DNA of 64,000 nucleotides from Trichostrongylus colubriformis (GCA_963978905.1 OZ022259.1:14942001-15006000), one strand, 5' to 3'. Counted from the first letter of the stretch, positions 10,701-19,749 are shown. Translations and numbers: made by a program. Notes: generated from the letters alone by a model not told the origin.

Positions 10701-13659
10701 AAAGGGGTAGATCTTTAGAAAAATCAGCTTCGGAAGGAATATAATCGGCATTTATATGTCTCAGTGGCTGGGCGTTTTGGTTGAGTTGATCGTAGATCGA
10801 AAAGACTGGGAGCCATGGCATATCTGTACCTACAAAGCTTGCGGTGGCTATGGTGGTGTTTTTAGGCAAATATATAGGTTCGGGGTTCGAATTATAAATG
10901 CGTACCAAAACTGATCCTTGCGCATTTGGGCATGAAAGGGTTCTACCAACGAGTAGTCCTTCTGGGAGCGGGCTTGTTGGGTCATCTGAGGTAAAAATTT
11001 CCCATCTCCGAGGAAATGTGGTGTAGGTTGTTCCTATAACCGCATTATCAGAGAAGGGTGGTAGGGTGGTGTCTTGAGTGAGGTAGACTGGAAGTTTAAG
11101 AAGGTTATGCTCGTCCTGGGTAGTGGTAACAAAAGGAATGGTCGTGTCGTCAAATGAAATGGTGTTCGCACCATAATCTATTAATAGTTTCTGGGCGAGT
11201 TGAGGAATGGCATCGTTTCCTAAGATGAAGGGAGAAGAGCAGTTTTCATCTGCTGCGACGTAACATGTAAATTCTACTGTTTTGTCACCGATGAGGAGAG
11301 TTGGAGTAAACTGTCCTAGGAGGTGTATTGGAGTACCATTCGCGGTGATTCCTTTGGCAACCGAAGGTCGGAGAATGCATGCCTTGAGTTGTCGGGCTAC
11401 ACTTTCCGAGACGAGAGATATAGCGGAGCCAGTATCGATAAGTGCTATGATGTGTTTGTTATTGAGGTGAGTTTGGATATACATTAGTGGATTGGTGGAT
11501 GCCCGGAGGATGCACGATACGCTGGGGAGAAAACTCAAGAAATCTTTGTTTTGTCTTGGTTGGGGTGTTGGGGATTGTTGTTTGGTTGATGCTGTGGGCA
11601 GGGTTGCAGTTTGCTTGGGTGGGTTTTTGGTAGGCACAAGTTTCTGGTAGGTGACGGAGGGTTGTTTACATCCTATTTGTTCAGACCGTTGTTTGTTGAC
11701 TGGACAAGTGGGGTTCATATCATTCAGTGGGACATCTGAAAATGGTGGAAATTCTACTGAAATGCAAGTTGGTTCAGCGGCTTCGTCAAATTCTTGTCGA
11801 GCACGACGTTGTCTTCGTGCCGTGACAAGAGGTCGATCCGTAGCGGACGATGGGTTTGGGGGTTGCGAACTCTTCTTACTAAAGAGTGATGCAACAATGA
11901 AAGAGATGCCAATAGGGATGGCTTTGAGAGCTATGTTAATAGCTAGTCGAAAGAAGGTGCTCTGAATATAGAGGAGAGCTAGCATTGCGAGGAAGAGTAT
12001 GCCAATTAGAACGATAACAAGCGTGCGGACCCATTTATGTAGTCCAAGAGATGCCAGAATTTTCTGTTTCTGCGTTTGGAGGACGTGTCCTGCGTTAGCC
12101 TCTAGAAATTGAGCTGTATTAGCAAGCTCGTGGTGAAGTGGAAAAGATGTAGGATCTAAGTCGATAGAAGCAGATTTCGATTTGACAGCTTCGAAAGTGT
12201 CGATAGAGTCAAGGTGCTGTTTAATGAGATAGATATCTGTTGATATCTTGGCTAAATCTGAATGGAATATAGGTGGAGCGTTGAAAATGAAGTCTTGGCG
12301 GGCGAAACCATTAGGAAGGTTTAAGTGAATGCTCGTAACCGGGGTGTAACCTGAGGGTGATTTGTAATGGTTGTTCCCATCATTGTAGATGCCAAATGGT
12401 AGATGTCCACAGTCGGCTTCTGGGCTAGATGTGACGAGATCCCTTGTCCCTGGTTGTATGAAGTAGTGAGTTTTCCCGGATCGAACAGGTGTGTACACGT
12501 AACATGTACCTCCTATATTGTGGTCGAAAATGATTTCATCCACAATGATTTCTTTGCATTTAGAAATCATCAAAACGTCTCCCGTAGCCAGAGCAAATAT
12601 ATCGTCCCTTTGTAATAAGATGCGAGCAGCGCTAGTGGGATTTATTTGGGCTATGCTTTTTATGGATTGAATTTTGAAGTTTATCAAAGAGCATATGCGA
12701 TCTAGCAGAAAGTTGAAGTCTTGTTTTATGATATCTTCCATTTTGAGCTTTAGGAATTGCATTTTAGAGTTGAGTTCTGCGTGGCGTTGATCCTGGCGTT
12801 GCTCGTGGTGAAGCATAGGGTCATTATTTACTACAGTAAAATCTGGTTCTGAATTCAGTGCAATGTGGTGAGCTATTTGAGCGGAGGTGTTGAATGGGAT
12901 TTTGTTATAAGTTTGCGGCGAAATTTCTAATGGAGATTCCCTAGGGTCTAATATTGTATCTAGTGCTTTATAGTTGTACACATTGACTTGTGCTGGTTCC
13001 TCGCGTTTATTGCGTGACTGGATTCCAAATTTGAATGGCTCTTTGTCTAAGGTTTTATTTTTTAGAGAGTTGAGAAAATTCTTGACAACCCGAACAGAAG
13101 GGTACTTAGTAGGTTTAAGAGTTGGTATGGGTGTTTCTTCGGGACTACGTTTGAAAGTAGTCATTGGTTCTGGTTCTGGTTTAGCATCTTTGTATGCATA
13201 TAGAACGGTGCGGGCTGTGCGAGCAGATGTATACATAGCATTAACGAAATGAACCAATTGGGAGTCATAGAAATGTCTTTGATTGATTTCCTGTACTACG
13301 TTTGGATGAGTTGTGAAGACTGTGCGGGGGTTGTAGTCTTCCAATTCCGGTAAAGTTATGAATACTCCATTATCCATTGGAATTGAATTCTTTTTGAGGC
13401 ACCATTTTAATAGTTGAGAGGGTTTATATGTGATATTTTTATATGTAAAAGCTGACTGAATGGTATTAATAATAACATGTTCTGGAGTCACATATGCAAC
13501 TCCCTCAATAGCTTTTGTATAACGACAGACCGTGGGAGTGGGGAGTGGTTTTATCCAAATTACTGTACCATGTCGCAGATAGCATTGTTCTTTAGCTATG
13601 TTGCAATGCGACATGTCCCCAAATTGGCCTATTATATGTTCCCCATCAAAAGTTGCCAT
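7792..13659 (-). CDS. Envelope-like / protease / RT / RNase H / integrase polyprotein (1,955 aa)
   Basis: One uninterrupted frame. Residues 1-600 look like a retroelement envelope ectodomain: cysteine-rich N-terminus, a furin-type RNKR at 216-219, several N-x-S/T sites, and membrane segments at about 543-566 and 574-597. No signal peptide is visible. Then come aspartic protease (DTGSA at 742), reverse transcriptase (about 1057-1260, YIDD at 1205-1208), RNase H (TDAS at 1353), integrase HHCC finger (H1556, H1564, C1594, C1597), the DDE core (D1628, D1688, E1724) and a GPY-like module near 1862. All catalytic residues are present. The ATG overlaps the end of gag by 14 nt in another frame. The order envelope-then-protease is odd, because family members normally carry env after integrase. 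The enzyme modules are certain; the envelope label is inference from features. Confidence 0.9.
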   Translation of the reverse strand: MATFDGEHIIGQFGDMSHCNIAKEQCYLRHGTVIWIKPLPTPTVCRYTKAIEGVAYVTPEHVIINTIQSAFTYKNITYKPSQLLKWCLKKNSIPMDNGVFITLPELEDYNPRTVFTTHPNVVQEINQRHFYDSQLVHFVNAMYTSARTARTVLYAYKDAKPEPEPMTTFKRSPEETPIPTLKPTKYPSVRVVKNFLNSLKNKTLDKEPFKFGIQSRNKREEPAQVNVYNYKALDTILDPRESPLEISPQTYNKIPFNTSAQIAHHIALNSEPDFTVVNNDPMLHHEQRQDQRHAELNSKMQFLKLKMEDIIKQDFNFLLDRICSLINFKIQSIKSIAQINPTSAARILLQRDDIFALATGDVLMISKCKEIIVDEIIFDHNIGGTCYVYTPVRSGKTHYFIQPGTRDLVTSSPEADCGHLPFGIYNDGNNHYKSPSGYTPVTSIHLNLPNGFARQDFIFNAPPIFHSDLAKISTDIYLIKQHLDSIDTFEAVKSKSASIDLDPTSFPLHHELANTAQFLEANAGHVLQTQKQKILASLGLHKWVRTLVIVLIGILFLAMLALLYIQSTFFRLAINIALKAIPIGISFIVASLFSKKSSQPPNPSSATDRPLVTARRQRRARQEFDEAAEPTCISVEFPPFSDVPLNDMNPTCPVNKQRSEQIGCKQPSVTYQKLVPTKNPPKQTATLPTASTKQQSPTPQPRQNKDFLSFLPSVSCILRASTNPLMYIQTHLNNKHIIALIDTGSAISLVSESVARQLKACILRPSVAKGITANGTPIHLLGQFTPTLLIGDKTVEFTCYVAADENCSSPFILGNDAIPQLAQKLLIDYGANTISFDDTTIPFVTTTQDEHNLLKLPVYLTQDTTLPPFSDNAVIGTTYTTFPRRWEIFTSDDPTSPLPEGLLVGRTLSCPNAQGSVLVRIYNSNPEPIYLPKNTTIATASFVGTDMPWLPVFSIYDQLNQNAQPLRHINADYIPSEADFSKDLPLFPNVQPPKPLLSRIQYNHSILNNNHFHAFKILLSKYKQCFVGNDGNLGRYTGPITHSINFIPHHKIPKQRPYRVPLEKRQEIEHQIKEMLRTRIIEPSTSPFASPIVLVKKGPNKDQWRFTVDYRQINAITETETYCIPHMQDILDLVSGKEIYSVLDFKSGFFQIPLTKEHKERTAFSSFMGLYHFTVMAQGLKGAPGTFQRVANNLIRDVQACCFAYIDDIIIASQSINQHLLDLEEIFVRIRRFGMKLTPEKCSFFQTEVQYLGVFISKNGTRPNPQKVASIAQIPSPKNVRDIKSFLGAASYFRRYIPRFSIIATPLNNLLIKNAPFVWTAVHEKAFLALKQALINAPLLVAPTFGQPYIIHTDASTIGLGACLLQTNPTTKSEQPIAYCSRSLNKHEKNYAVIELEALAIVFALTHFYPYVANARITLVTDHAPLKSLLHRSDLVGRLAKYQISIQAYDLTIEYRAGKHNTFCDFLSRYPLPRINSIIANTLPSLADIQESQRSSKYGQLIKFLNNEIDEPPQEFENKLEHFSMINNSLFYSIHGEPKLVVPDETMQLAITTAFHDTPLLGSHLGIQKTYKKIKEKYFWPNLFQDVSTYINSCPVCQKVKTPSKHIIREELGSFPVPQRPFERIHTDVIGPLPQCIDGSQFISITVCAFSKFVVCTPLVQQTTESVVKALVNDVISKHGVPKELVSDRGSNYTSEMFIKINKALGITNKFTTSYNHKANGQAERLVKVITDSLTAYCSEARDHWTDFLQPIVFAYNCSKNVTTGYSPFFVVHGRCPITWSDILHELPTRLVFSTDDFADQFTAGLQNTIMEVGNEIANKTKQYKTGYDLSNKVYPTELSVGDLVLLHDDTVRSKLTNQWKGPYTVGQINHPNIGITNIIGRPVRQTVHINRLKLYSPRLMTANVSTPTPQQQILVTPEETSTATEHTDVRRSRRLQNKQAGSRTSWINRGESSI

Positions 13660-14443
13660 ATCGCCTTGTTCCAGCCTTGGCAGCCCCTTTCAGATGGGCA
13701 GGGAGTAGGAAAACCATTTTGTCTTCTGTGAGTCCCATTATGTTTCCAATTTCATTGAATCTTTCAAGAAAATCCATGAAACCTGTCCCGCCCCTTTCTC
13801 CAGAGAAGGTAGGTAGTTTATTAGCATAAGAGGCCAGACAAAGTTTGTCAAAAGCAAGGTTTAGGCCTTGGGTGAGTTCATTGTTACTCATTATGACGTA
13901 AGATTTCTGCCAAAAGTTATTTACGTATGGGACGTTATGGAATGGGAGTGGGTTGTAATGTGCAAGTTGATTTGGAGGGTCGTTGGGTTCAGTGATGTCC
14001 TCAGAATCGGACTCTAGTAGGGATGGGTCTGCTGGTGGTGGGTGCTCAGGCGATTGTACGGGCAGTGGTTGCTCAGGTAAATGTGCTGGCGGTGGTTGTT
14101 CCGGTGTATGCGCGACTCCGTTAGGTTGCGGTGGTGTGGACGGGTTTGAAAGGTGCTCAGGCGACGGAGGTAATGTGCGCTCTGAGGGCGAAGGAGAAGA
14201 ACTGTAGTCGGGCAAAGGTACGATTGGTGAGGGTGCTCGCGGAGGTTCGGAGCGTGCGCGATTGCGTTGTGGTATGAGGATGTCGCGATTAGTAGATCGA
14301 GGAGCGGACTTAGATCTTTTATGAGTAGGGCTAGGGCTCAGGGGGGAATGGGCTTTCCGTTTGGATGAACTTCGTCCCCGAATACGACGTAAGTTAGACT
14401 TTCTCGGTACAACTGATAGCAATTCAGTGTCCGAATTGCTCAT
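13646..14443 (-). CDS. Truncated gag-like protein (265 aa)
   Basis: Residues 1-150 are basic and Ser/Pro-rich, with Pro-Glu-rich repeats around 90-130. From about residue 205 the pattern LPTFSGERGG then FLERFNEIGN and LPAHLKGAAKA matches the start of a Ty3/gypsy capsid domain. The frame stops 12 residues later, exactly where the next ORF begins, so most of the capsid is absent. No CCHC zinc knuckle is seen in this frame or in the following polyprotein. It could be a real shortened gag, or a deletion derivative depending on capsid supplied by another copy. The start ATG at 14443 follows a T-rich tract and an AG, a plausible splice acceptor. Confidence 0.7.
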   Translation of the reverse strand: MSNSDTELLSVVPRKSNLRRIRGRSSSKRKAHSPLSPSPTHKRSKSAPRSTNRDILIPQRNRARSEPPRAPSPIVPLPDYSSSPSPSERTLPPSPEHLSNPSTPPQPNGVAHTPEQPPPAHLPEQPLPVQSPEHPPPADPSLLESDSEDITEPNDPPNQLAHYNPLPFHNVPYVNNFWQKSYVIMSNNELTQGLNLAFDKLCLASYANKLPTFSGERGGTGFMDFLERFNEIGNIMGLTEDKMVFLLPAHLKGAAKAGTRRYGNF

Positions 14444-15120
14444 AGACGATGAGGTTTTTGAGAGGTCGTGTTACTACTATGAAAAAAAAATTGTTTTTTT
14501 TTTGTTTTCGGTTGGAGAGGGTTAGTAAGGGGAAATACTCACGGAGCTCGACGTTGTCCACTTGACTGGAAGTCGTTGGTGAGTTGTACGTAGGCGTTGG
14601 AAGCTGTTGGCGGAGTTGTTGGAAGGTTGAAGTTGTTTGGAGGAGAGCTGAAGGGAAGACCGACCGAGCTGGAGGAGCTCGTGATGAGATAATAACCTCC
14701 GGGTGGCGCTACGGCTGCAGGTTGACTTCAAAGTGTAATAAGGGTGGTGCTTGATTCATTTCCGAAATTTAATGCGCGCGTGGATTACGGTAGATCCTAT
14801 CGATCGCGAATTTCTGGCGAGATTTGAAGTTGCAGGAGGTTTTGGGGCCATTTGTGAGTTTATATCATATTTACAGGGTATGTGGAAAAGATTTGGAAAA
14901 AATGGCGTTGAAACAGGGTTAATATTATTGAAAGGATGGTCTTGTTTCGGTTGGTAATCATCATAGGTGATTAATGGCTTGAAAATAGTTCAAAAATCTA
15001 TTTTGATGGGTGAAAGGATTGCCGGGCGGAAATTATTGAGAAAAATATGTAATTCTTACCTGTGTGAAGTCCTGGGGTTGCGAAGGAAAGTATAGGACAA
15101 GAATTTGGACGTATTTTCAG
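14444..15120. other. Element leader upstream of gag
   Basis: On the minus strand there is a GTGAGT donor near 14541 and a T-rich tract ending in AG near 14477, suggesting a short 5' UTR intron just before gag. A 69-codon minus-strand frame (14522-14731) runs over the donor and is not supported as a protein. Confidence 0.4.
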
Positions 15121-15130
15121 AGTTTCCTAG

Positions 15131-15870
15131 GATTGCGCCGCGAAATTGGATTTTGGTTATAAAAAAATAGTTTGAACGTTAGCCACGGTATGATGATGAT
15201 ATTTGAGCCTGTCATTAATGAATTCCTGAAAGAGAAGATTGGAAATTTTGAGGAGTACGGGAAAATGTGATTTTATTCGCTTTTTGGTGGAGTGCGCCAT
15301 GCTGGTCACATCTGTTTGTATTGTTGGTTTATTGGGAAGGGTAATCATTGTTTAAATAGGACTCAAGTGTGAACGGACGCAATATAGTGGTTTTGGGGAA
15401 TTTCCATTTATCGGTTTGAGGATGCGCCATGTGGTTTGATTGTGGTAGTATTGTTGATATAGTGGGAAGGTTGTTGATTACCTATATTGAGTAGAAAATT
15501 GAGAAAAATTTGCTGTAATGGTTTCTGGAAGATGGTGCTGATTTATGTGGGGTTGCGCTATGTTATCTATTTGTGAACATATTATCATTACATTGTCAAG
15601 GTTCTTTAGTATTGTTGTCATTGTAGAATAGGGTGGGGAAGGATGGTTAGGTTGAGGTGATGGATATCGCCTAAAGCGGTCAGGATTACGCCATGAAATT
15701 AGCCTGTGGCTATATTGCTATTATGCTGGGAAGGTTTATAATTATTTTTACCGATAGGGAACTGATGAGAAATTCCGGAAGGAAAGAGTTGGAGAGTAAC
15801 AAGTAATCCGTTTGTTTTCAGGGTTGCGCCGTGTTGCTTATTTGTATTTTTATTTTATTTTAGTTATATA
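15131..15870. repeat. Periodic two-block motif array (about 130-bp period)
   Basis: Read on the plus strand, a block like GG(A/T)TGCGCC(A/G)TG starts near 15131, 15291, 15421, 15551, 15684 and 15822. In the copies at 15294, 15424, 15555 and 15688 (first base of GCGCC) a second block, around TGGGAAGG, follows after about 39 nt. The spacing between successive copies is 130, 131, 133 and 138 nt. A fifth full copy is at 18115-18160, and a lone first block at 18338. The rest of each unit is degenerate, so this is not a simple tandem repeat. It lies directly upstream of gene A1 and inside the retroelement leader. Confidence 0.7.
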
Positions 15871-16032
15871 TGTCTATGTTGAGATGGATCGATATTGGTG
15901 ATAGTGGATTATGCTGGCTAGTGTAGATGTCTAATCCTGAACAGGCGCGGCGTTGTACTAGGATTAAGTAGGACTGTTGGGGAGGGGCGAACTTGGGTAA
16001 GGATCTTGTTCAGTCGTCTGTTCGCCAGCACA

Positions 16033-16595
16033 ATGACAAGTGAGTTTCTATTTCCTTCTGTGTAGTCCATACTATAATGATATTGCAGGGGAACCTTTAC
16101 ATACTTTCAGGGAACTTTAATATTTTTGAAGAAGTCTTCGGAGTTGGCTCGCCTGAGTCCGACTCATCGCCCGATTCACCGCTTCCTACTCCTCCAGTAA
16201 GTGTTAAATATGTGATCTGTAGAAATTTATCGAGATAAAAAATATATGTCCTGCCTCATTTCAGGCTACCCCAATTCCGTCGTGTTCCTGCGACTATGTG
16301 AAGGCTGTGAGGGAAGGCATTCTTCGATGCCTAGGGCAAGAACGAGCCGGTCTGGCGGTGGACTCACGAGCCCTGGTTTCGCTTGATCTCGCGATGCAGG
16401 AGGAATTTAGAGTCCTTTGGAATCGTCAGGAAATAGAGAGAATGAGAGTGTTCAATCAGTTTGTGGTAAGGAAAGAAAAAATTATATGTGAGAGGTTAAT
16501 TGATTTGTTTATGTTTTCAGAGAAATCATAATGTGCGCAGAGAAATATTTCGCTACAATATTGGGGTCCTGGGTGGCTTTACCTACTACAATTGA
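16033..16595 (+). CDS. Antisense accessory gene A1: Cys-x-Cys / helical protein (122 aa)
   Basis: Four exons on the strand opposite to gag-pol: 16033-16039, 16111-16196, 16265-16465 and 16521-16595. Every junction has consensus GT(A/G)AG and (T)TTCAG or similar, and the frame stays open to a TGA. The product has an acidic Ser/Pro-rich N-terminus (about 1-36), then SCSCDYV, then about 65 residues of charged helix ending RQEIERMRV, then a short tail with REIFRYNIGVLGG. It is homologous to A2 (RQE-ER-M/I and the R..V.RF..GV..G tail are shared) and has the same intron plan. B1 follows 159 nt downstream on the same strand, suggesting one transcription unit. I do not recognise the family. The helix may be a coiled coil and the cysteine pair may bind metal, both inference. 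Confidence 0.75.
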
Positions 16596-16745
16596 AGGAA
16601 AGTTTGTTGATTGAAATGTTGTTGGATAAAAGTTGAATTGAAAATTTGTATGCCATGATTCTGACTGGTTTGATGACCAGATATATTTGTAATTATTGGT
16701 ATTTTATATGCTCTAAATTCTAAATCCTAACCCGTGAGGTTAGTT

Positions 16746-16748
16746 CAG
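16746..16748 (+). promoter_or_regulatory. Likely trans-splice acceptor of B1
   Basis: CAG six nt before the B1 ATG (16755). B2 has CAG in exactly the same place, six nt before its ATG. In nematodes such acceptors receive a spliced leader. Confidence 0.5.
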
Positions 16749-16754
16749 CATATT

Positions 16755-17242
16755 ATGGACCCAACCAGCCACCAATTGGAACTGATGGACATTTATGTGG
16801 TAAGTGTAGAGAAAAAAAAAATTTCTTTTTTTTTTTTTTTTTTTGGTTTTTATGGGTCGTATAATATTTTGTTTCAGTCTCATGCGGAAATGGCTACATG
16901 CCCGGAGTGCCGTGCTATACACGCCGAAGTGACGTTCTTAGCCGATTTGCTCCAGGCTACTAGAAGAAGACGCGCATTGGTGAGACAGGCCTTGGCGGAA
17001 GCAAGTGCTCTACACCAAAACCGTGTGTCTATGCTACAAGCTATTGACCAGTCGACAAGCTATTTGCGACATTACATGGATATGGTAAGGAGAGAAAAAA
17101 AATAGTGGCCCTTTTTTTTTCACTTATGTATCATTTGCAGGAGGCGGCAAGTTTGCATACTACATACGTGGGGACGATCGACTGCCTGGAACAGGACGTC
17201 GACCTCGATGGAGAAGAAAACGGAAACCGCGAAGGCCGCTAG
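16755..17242 (+). CDS. Antisense accessory gene B1: Cys-x-x-Cys / helical protein (117 aa)
   Basis: Three exons: 16755-16799 (15 codons), 16878-17084 (69 codons) and 17141-17242 (33 codons plus TAG), all phase 0 with consensus splice sites. The middle exon encodes CPEC followed by a long basic helix (ATRRRRALVRQ) and ASALHQNRVSMLQAIDQS. The last exon gives an acidic tail. B2 shares the 15-codon first exon with an HQ at residues 6-7, the PEC motif, the E.SAL...R...L...DQ pattern and an acidic C-terminus. An AATAAA lies at 17286-17291. No known domain is recognised; a metal-binding coiled-coil protein is the best structural guess. Confidence 0.75.
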
Positions 17243-17285
17243 GAGTGCACCCGGACAGACAATCCTTGTCTGGCACTTGTTGTGA

Positions 17286-17291
17286 AATAAA
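17286..17291 (+). terminator. Poly(A) signal of the A1-B1 unit
   Basis: AATAAA 44 nt after the B1 stop codon. A1 has no comparable signal before B1, which fits a shared transcript ending here. Confidence 0.55.
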
Positions 17292-18478
17292 TTAGTTTGT
17301 GATATTGTGTACGATATTTGTATGAAGAAAAACAAAAATGAGTGTCAAAGGTGGGAGTCTTAGAAAAGTAGAAATTGAAGGAGAGCTAGGTTAAAAAAAA
17401 CTGTAAACATTGTAGCAGATTTTACAGGAGTTTCCGGAAAAATTTCACATGTATTGGTCACTGCTCATCTAAAATCTTACTGTTGGGCTATTCTATCATG
17501 TAGGGTAGCGATTCCGAGATATTGGCTTAGGTGCTGCTTCCAAAAAAAAAAAATCAGTTACGTACGTAAAAGCATCAAAGAGCGGTAACCATCGCTCTCG
17601 AAGAGCATTGATGCTACATATTGCATATTAGCTTTATCCTTCCCGAAATTGCAAAAATGAAAACTAATGCATTTCTGAGTGTGAACATAATGTCGTATCG
17701 AAACAGCAGATAAAGTTCTGTCAAAGTCAGAAAAATAATTAGAAATCAAGATAACTCTCTTTTGAACTTTTGCGAAGGTTTCGAGAAAGACCCTTGGTAG
17801 GATTGAGCGGGTTCCAACACACTCGCTGGCATGGGCCTTGGGAAAAGAGCAGGATCTTTTTTTAGCGGTGAGTTGTATAATACGTGGGAGCATTTTGCTT
17901 TATCTTTCATGTAGGGACAGATGAGGTATTGAATGATGATATGAGAATATGAAAATATGATTGAGTTCGAGCAAAAGAGAATGATAATATGGTATGTAGA
18001 AAAGGTTTTCTTACTTTGTTTCAATGAATTTGGCCTAAAAAAAAATGGATGAGAAAAAAAAATGCTTGGTAGAATATAGGTGAAAAGAGGGTGTTCCTGG
18101 CAGTTATGGGGATTACGCCGTGCCATCTAGTTGTGATCATATTGTCCATGTAGTTGGAAGGTCGAATTTGGATTTTACTCATTCATAAAGAAGGGAAACT
18201 TGTGTAGGGGATCTGTTATGTTGTCGGTATCGATTCCACAGGGACTCGGATTCATGCTGTGAAGGGTATTCGATGTTGCATTATTTTGTTTGTTTTGGGT
18301 AATCTTAAGTGGGTTCTGGTGCGCAGTGTCGCAGAGTGCGCCGTGGAAGGGCTAAAGGGTCATCATGAAATTACTTAGAGTATGGGTAGGAGTGTTTGTT
18401 TAATTAGTTGTTATGTGTGGTGGGGAGGAGCTGAATGTGAGAGAGGTTTGATTTAGTGTGTACGTCGACATCATAATA
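17292..18478. other. Spacer between the two A-B units
   Basis: No supported gene on either strand. It holds one further copy of the two-block motif (18111-18160) and a lone first block near 18336, i.e. upstream of A2 in the same relative place as the array upstream of A1. Confidence 0.5.
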
Positions 18479-19053
18479 ATGCGTGAGTTCCTTTATTTGG
18501 TTTATTGTTTCCCATTAGTTCGAAATTTAGTTTTTATTTATAGCTTTTGCCTACCATCGCGAATATTCCTGTGAACGGAGCTCAGTGCGCTCGCTTACTC
18601 CTGAAAGGGAGGTGAGTGTTGTTAGTTGAAGTTTGAATAGGATGAAAGGGTTAATGAGTATTTGATTGTTCATGTGAATACATATTGTGTTATAGGACCT
18701 GTCTCTTGCCTGCCAATGTAAAGAAGCCAGGCAGCATGAAAAAAAAACTGCTGAAAAGGGCGGCCAAGCTGGAGCGTCAGGCTCAATTACTAGCCGAGGA
18801 ACTCGTGTCCCTGAGGCTAAAAAACAAAAAGGAGTTGGAAGAAATTTTAGAAAGACAAGAGATGGAGCGTATCAGCCTCACAGCTGAACTTAAAGTGAGT
18901 GAACATTTGTTGATTCATTCAATGTGAGCGTTTTTCTCTATCGAATTTTTCCCGTTTCAGAGGTGCGATATATTGCGCACCGACGTACTGCGCTTTAGTT
19001 CGGGAGTCATGAATGGCTCTATTCCTCGGCAAGAGAGTCATGATCAACTATGA
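18479..19053 (+). CDS. Antisense accessory gene A2 (A1 paralogue) with 1-nt frameshift in an A9 run
   Basis: Exons 18479-18482, 18544-18611, 18696-18894 and 18961-19053 repeat the A1 plan: a tiny first exon ending in phase 1, a short second exon, a long third and a short fourth. The frame from the ATG gives an N-terminus, then ACQCKEARQHE, and is thrown off at nine A residues (18739-18747). One base fewer would continue into the helical frame (LLKRAAKLERQ, then RQEMERI) and on to the fourth exon and TGA, about 120 aa in all. The helical frame is clearly the homologue of A1, and the third exon without the extra base has 198 nt against 201 in A1. This may be a sequence error in a homopolymer, a recent inactivation, or slippage; the sequence alone does not decide. 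Confidence 0.65.
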
Positions 19054-19204
19054 ATGATTTGTTGATTGTTTCTTTTTTTTTCTTGTTGTTAAAAATGAAT
19101 ACAAAAATGTGTTGTTTGATTACTTTGTTTTTGGTTTTGACCAAATGTATTAGTTATGTTGTATTTGCTTTTTGACTATTAAAGTTTTCAGTATATTTTC
19201 TTTG

Positions 19205-19207
19205 CAG
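19205..19207 (+). promoter_or_regulatory. Likely trans-splice acceptor of B2
   Basis: TTTGCAG ends six nt before the B2 ATG (19214) after a T-rich stretch. Position and spacing match B1. Confidence 0.55.
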
Positions 19208-19213
19208 TATACC

Positions 19214-19686
19214 ATGAACTCGTCTAATCATCAAGCCAAGATGGCGGGTTTGTTAGCGGTGAGTGGAGAAAAAAAAAATTTTTTTTTTTTCAAGCGAAAA
19301 TTTTGAGTGGCATTTTGAAATATTATTATTGGGTTGAGTGTTTTTAGCCGAAGGAATGCAATGACCCGGAGTGCGGACCCGTTTATGTACGGCTTGCTCA
19401 ATTAATTGAGCGAGTACGTATTGCCAAAAAAAGCGTGGCGCAACTCAAAAAAGACATCGCCGATGAAAGTGCTCTGGACAAGGAGCGCAAGTGCTCCTTG
19501 CACTGCCTGGACCAGAACATGAGAGAACTGAGGGAGAGTACCACGAGGGTAGGAAATGGTCATCTTTTTTTTTTTTTTACTTGAGATTGATAATTCCCGT
19601 TTTAGGAATGGCATAAAGCGAGTAACGCGATTCTGGCCAACTTGGCATTTCTGAGGAAGGATGCCGAAAGCGAAGATGAAGACTAG
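19214..19686 (+). CDS. Antisense accessory gene B2 (B1 paralogue, 108 aa)
   Basis: Three exons: 19214-19258 (15 codons), 19348-19548 (67 codons) and 19606-19686 (26 codons plus TAG), phase 0 throughout with consensus sites. The product has MNSSNHQAK at the start, then ECNDPECGPVY, a long amphipathic helix with KKSVAQLKKD, DESALDKERKCSLHCLDQN, and an acidic end. It shares the HQ, PEC, SAL and DQ landmarks and the exact exon plan with B1. It begins 160 nt after A2 (A1 to B1 is 159), so the A-B pair appears to have been duplicated as a unit. A poly(A) signal follows at 19750-19755. Function unknown. Confidence 0.75.
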
Positions 19687-19749
19687 GCCAGAAACCGTGC
19701 CATCTTTGATCACTGATTTCCATGTTGTTCCTTTTTTTCTGAGAAAAAT

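Noticed and set aside
13983..14207. Plus-strand Gly/Cys-rich frame of 74 codons
   Set aside because: Mirror of the Pro-rich repeats in gag; no independent support.
15131..15870. CRISPR-like spaced repeats
   Set aside because: Eukaryotic retroelement context, degenerate repeats, about 130-nt spacing and no cas genes.
16740..16922. Minus-strand frame across gene B1 with a lysine run
   Set aside because: It is the complement of B1 exons and of the intron T-run; the plus-strand splice structure explains the openness.
17558..18126. Two overlapping minus-strand frames (element sense) of 111 and 126 codons
   Set aside because: No domain, no repeat elsewhere, composition like spacer; they overlap in different frames.
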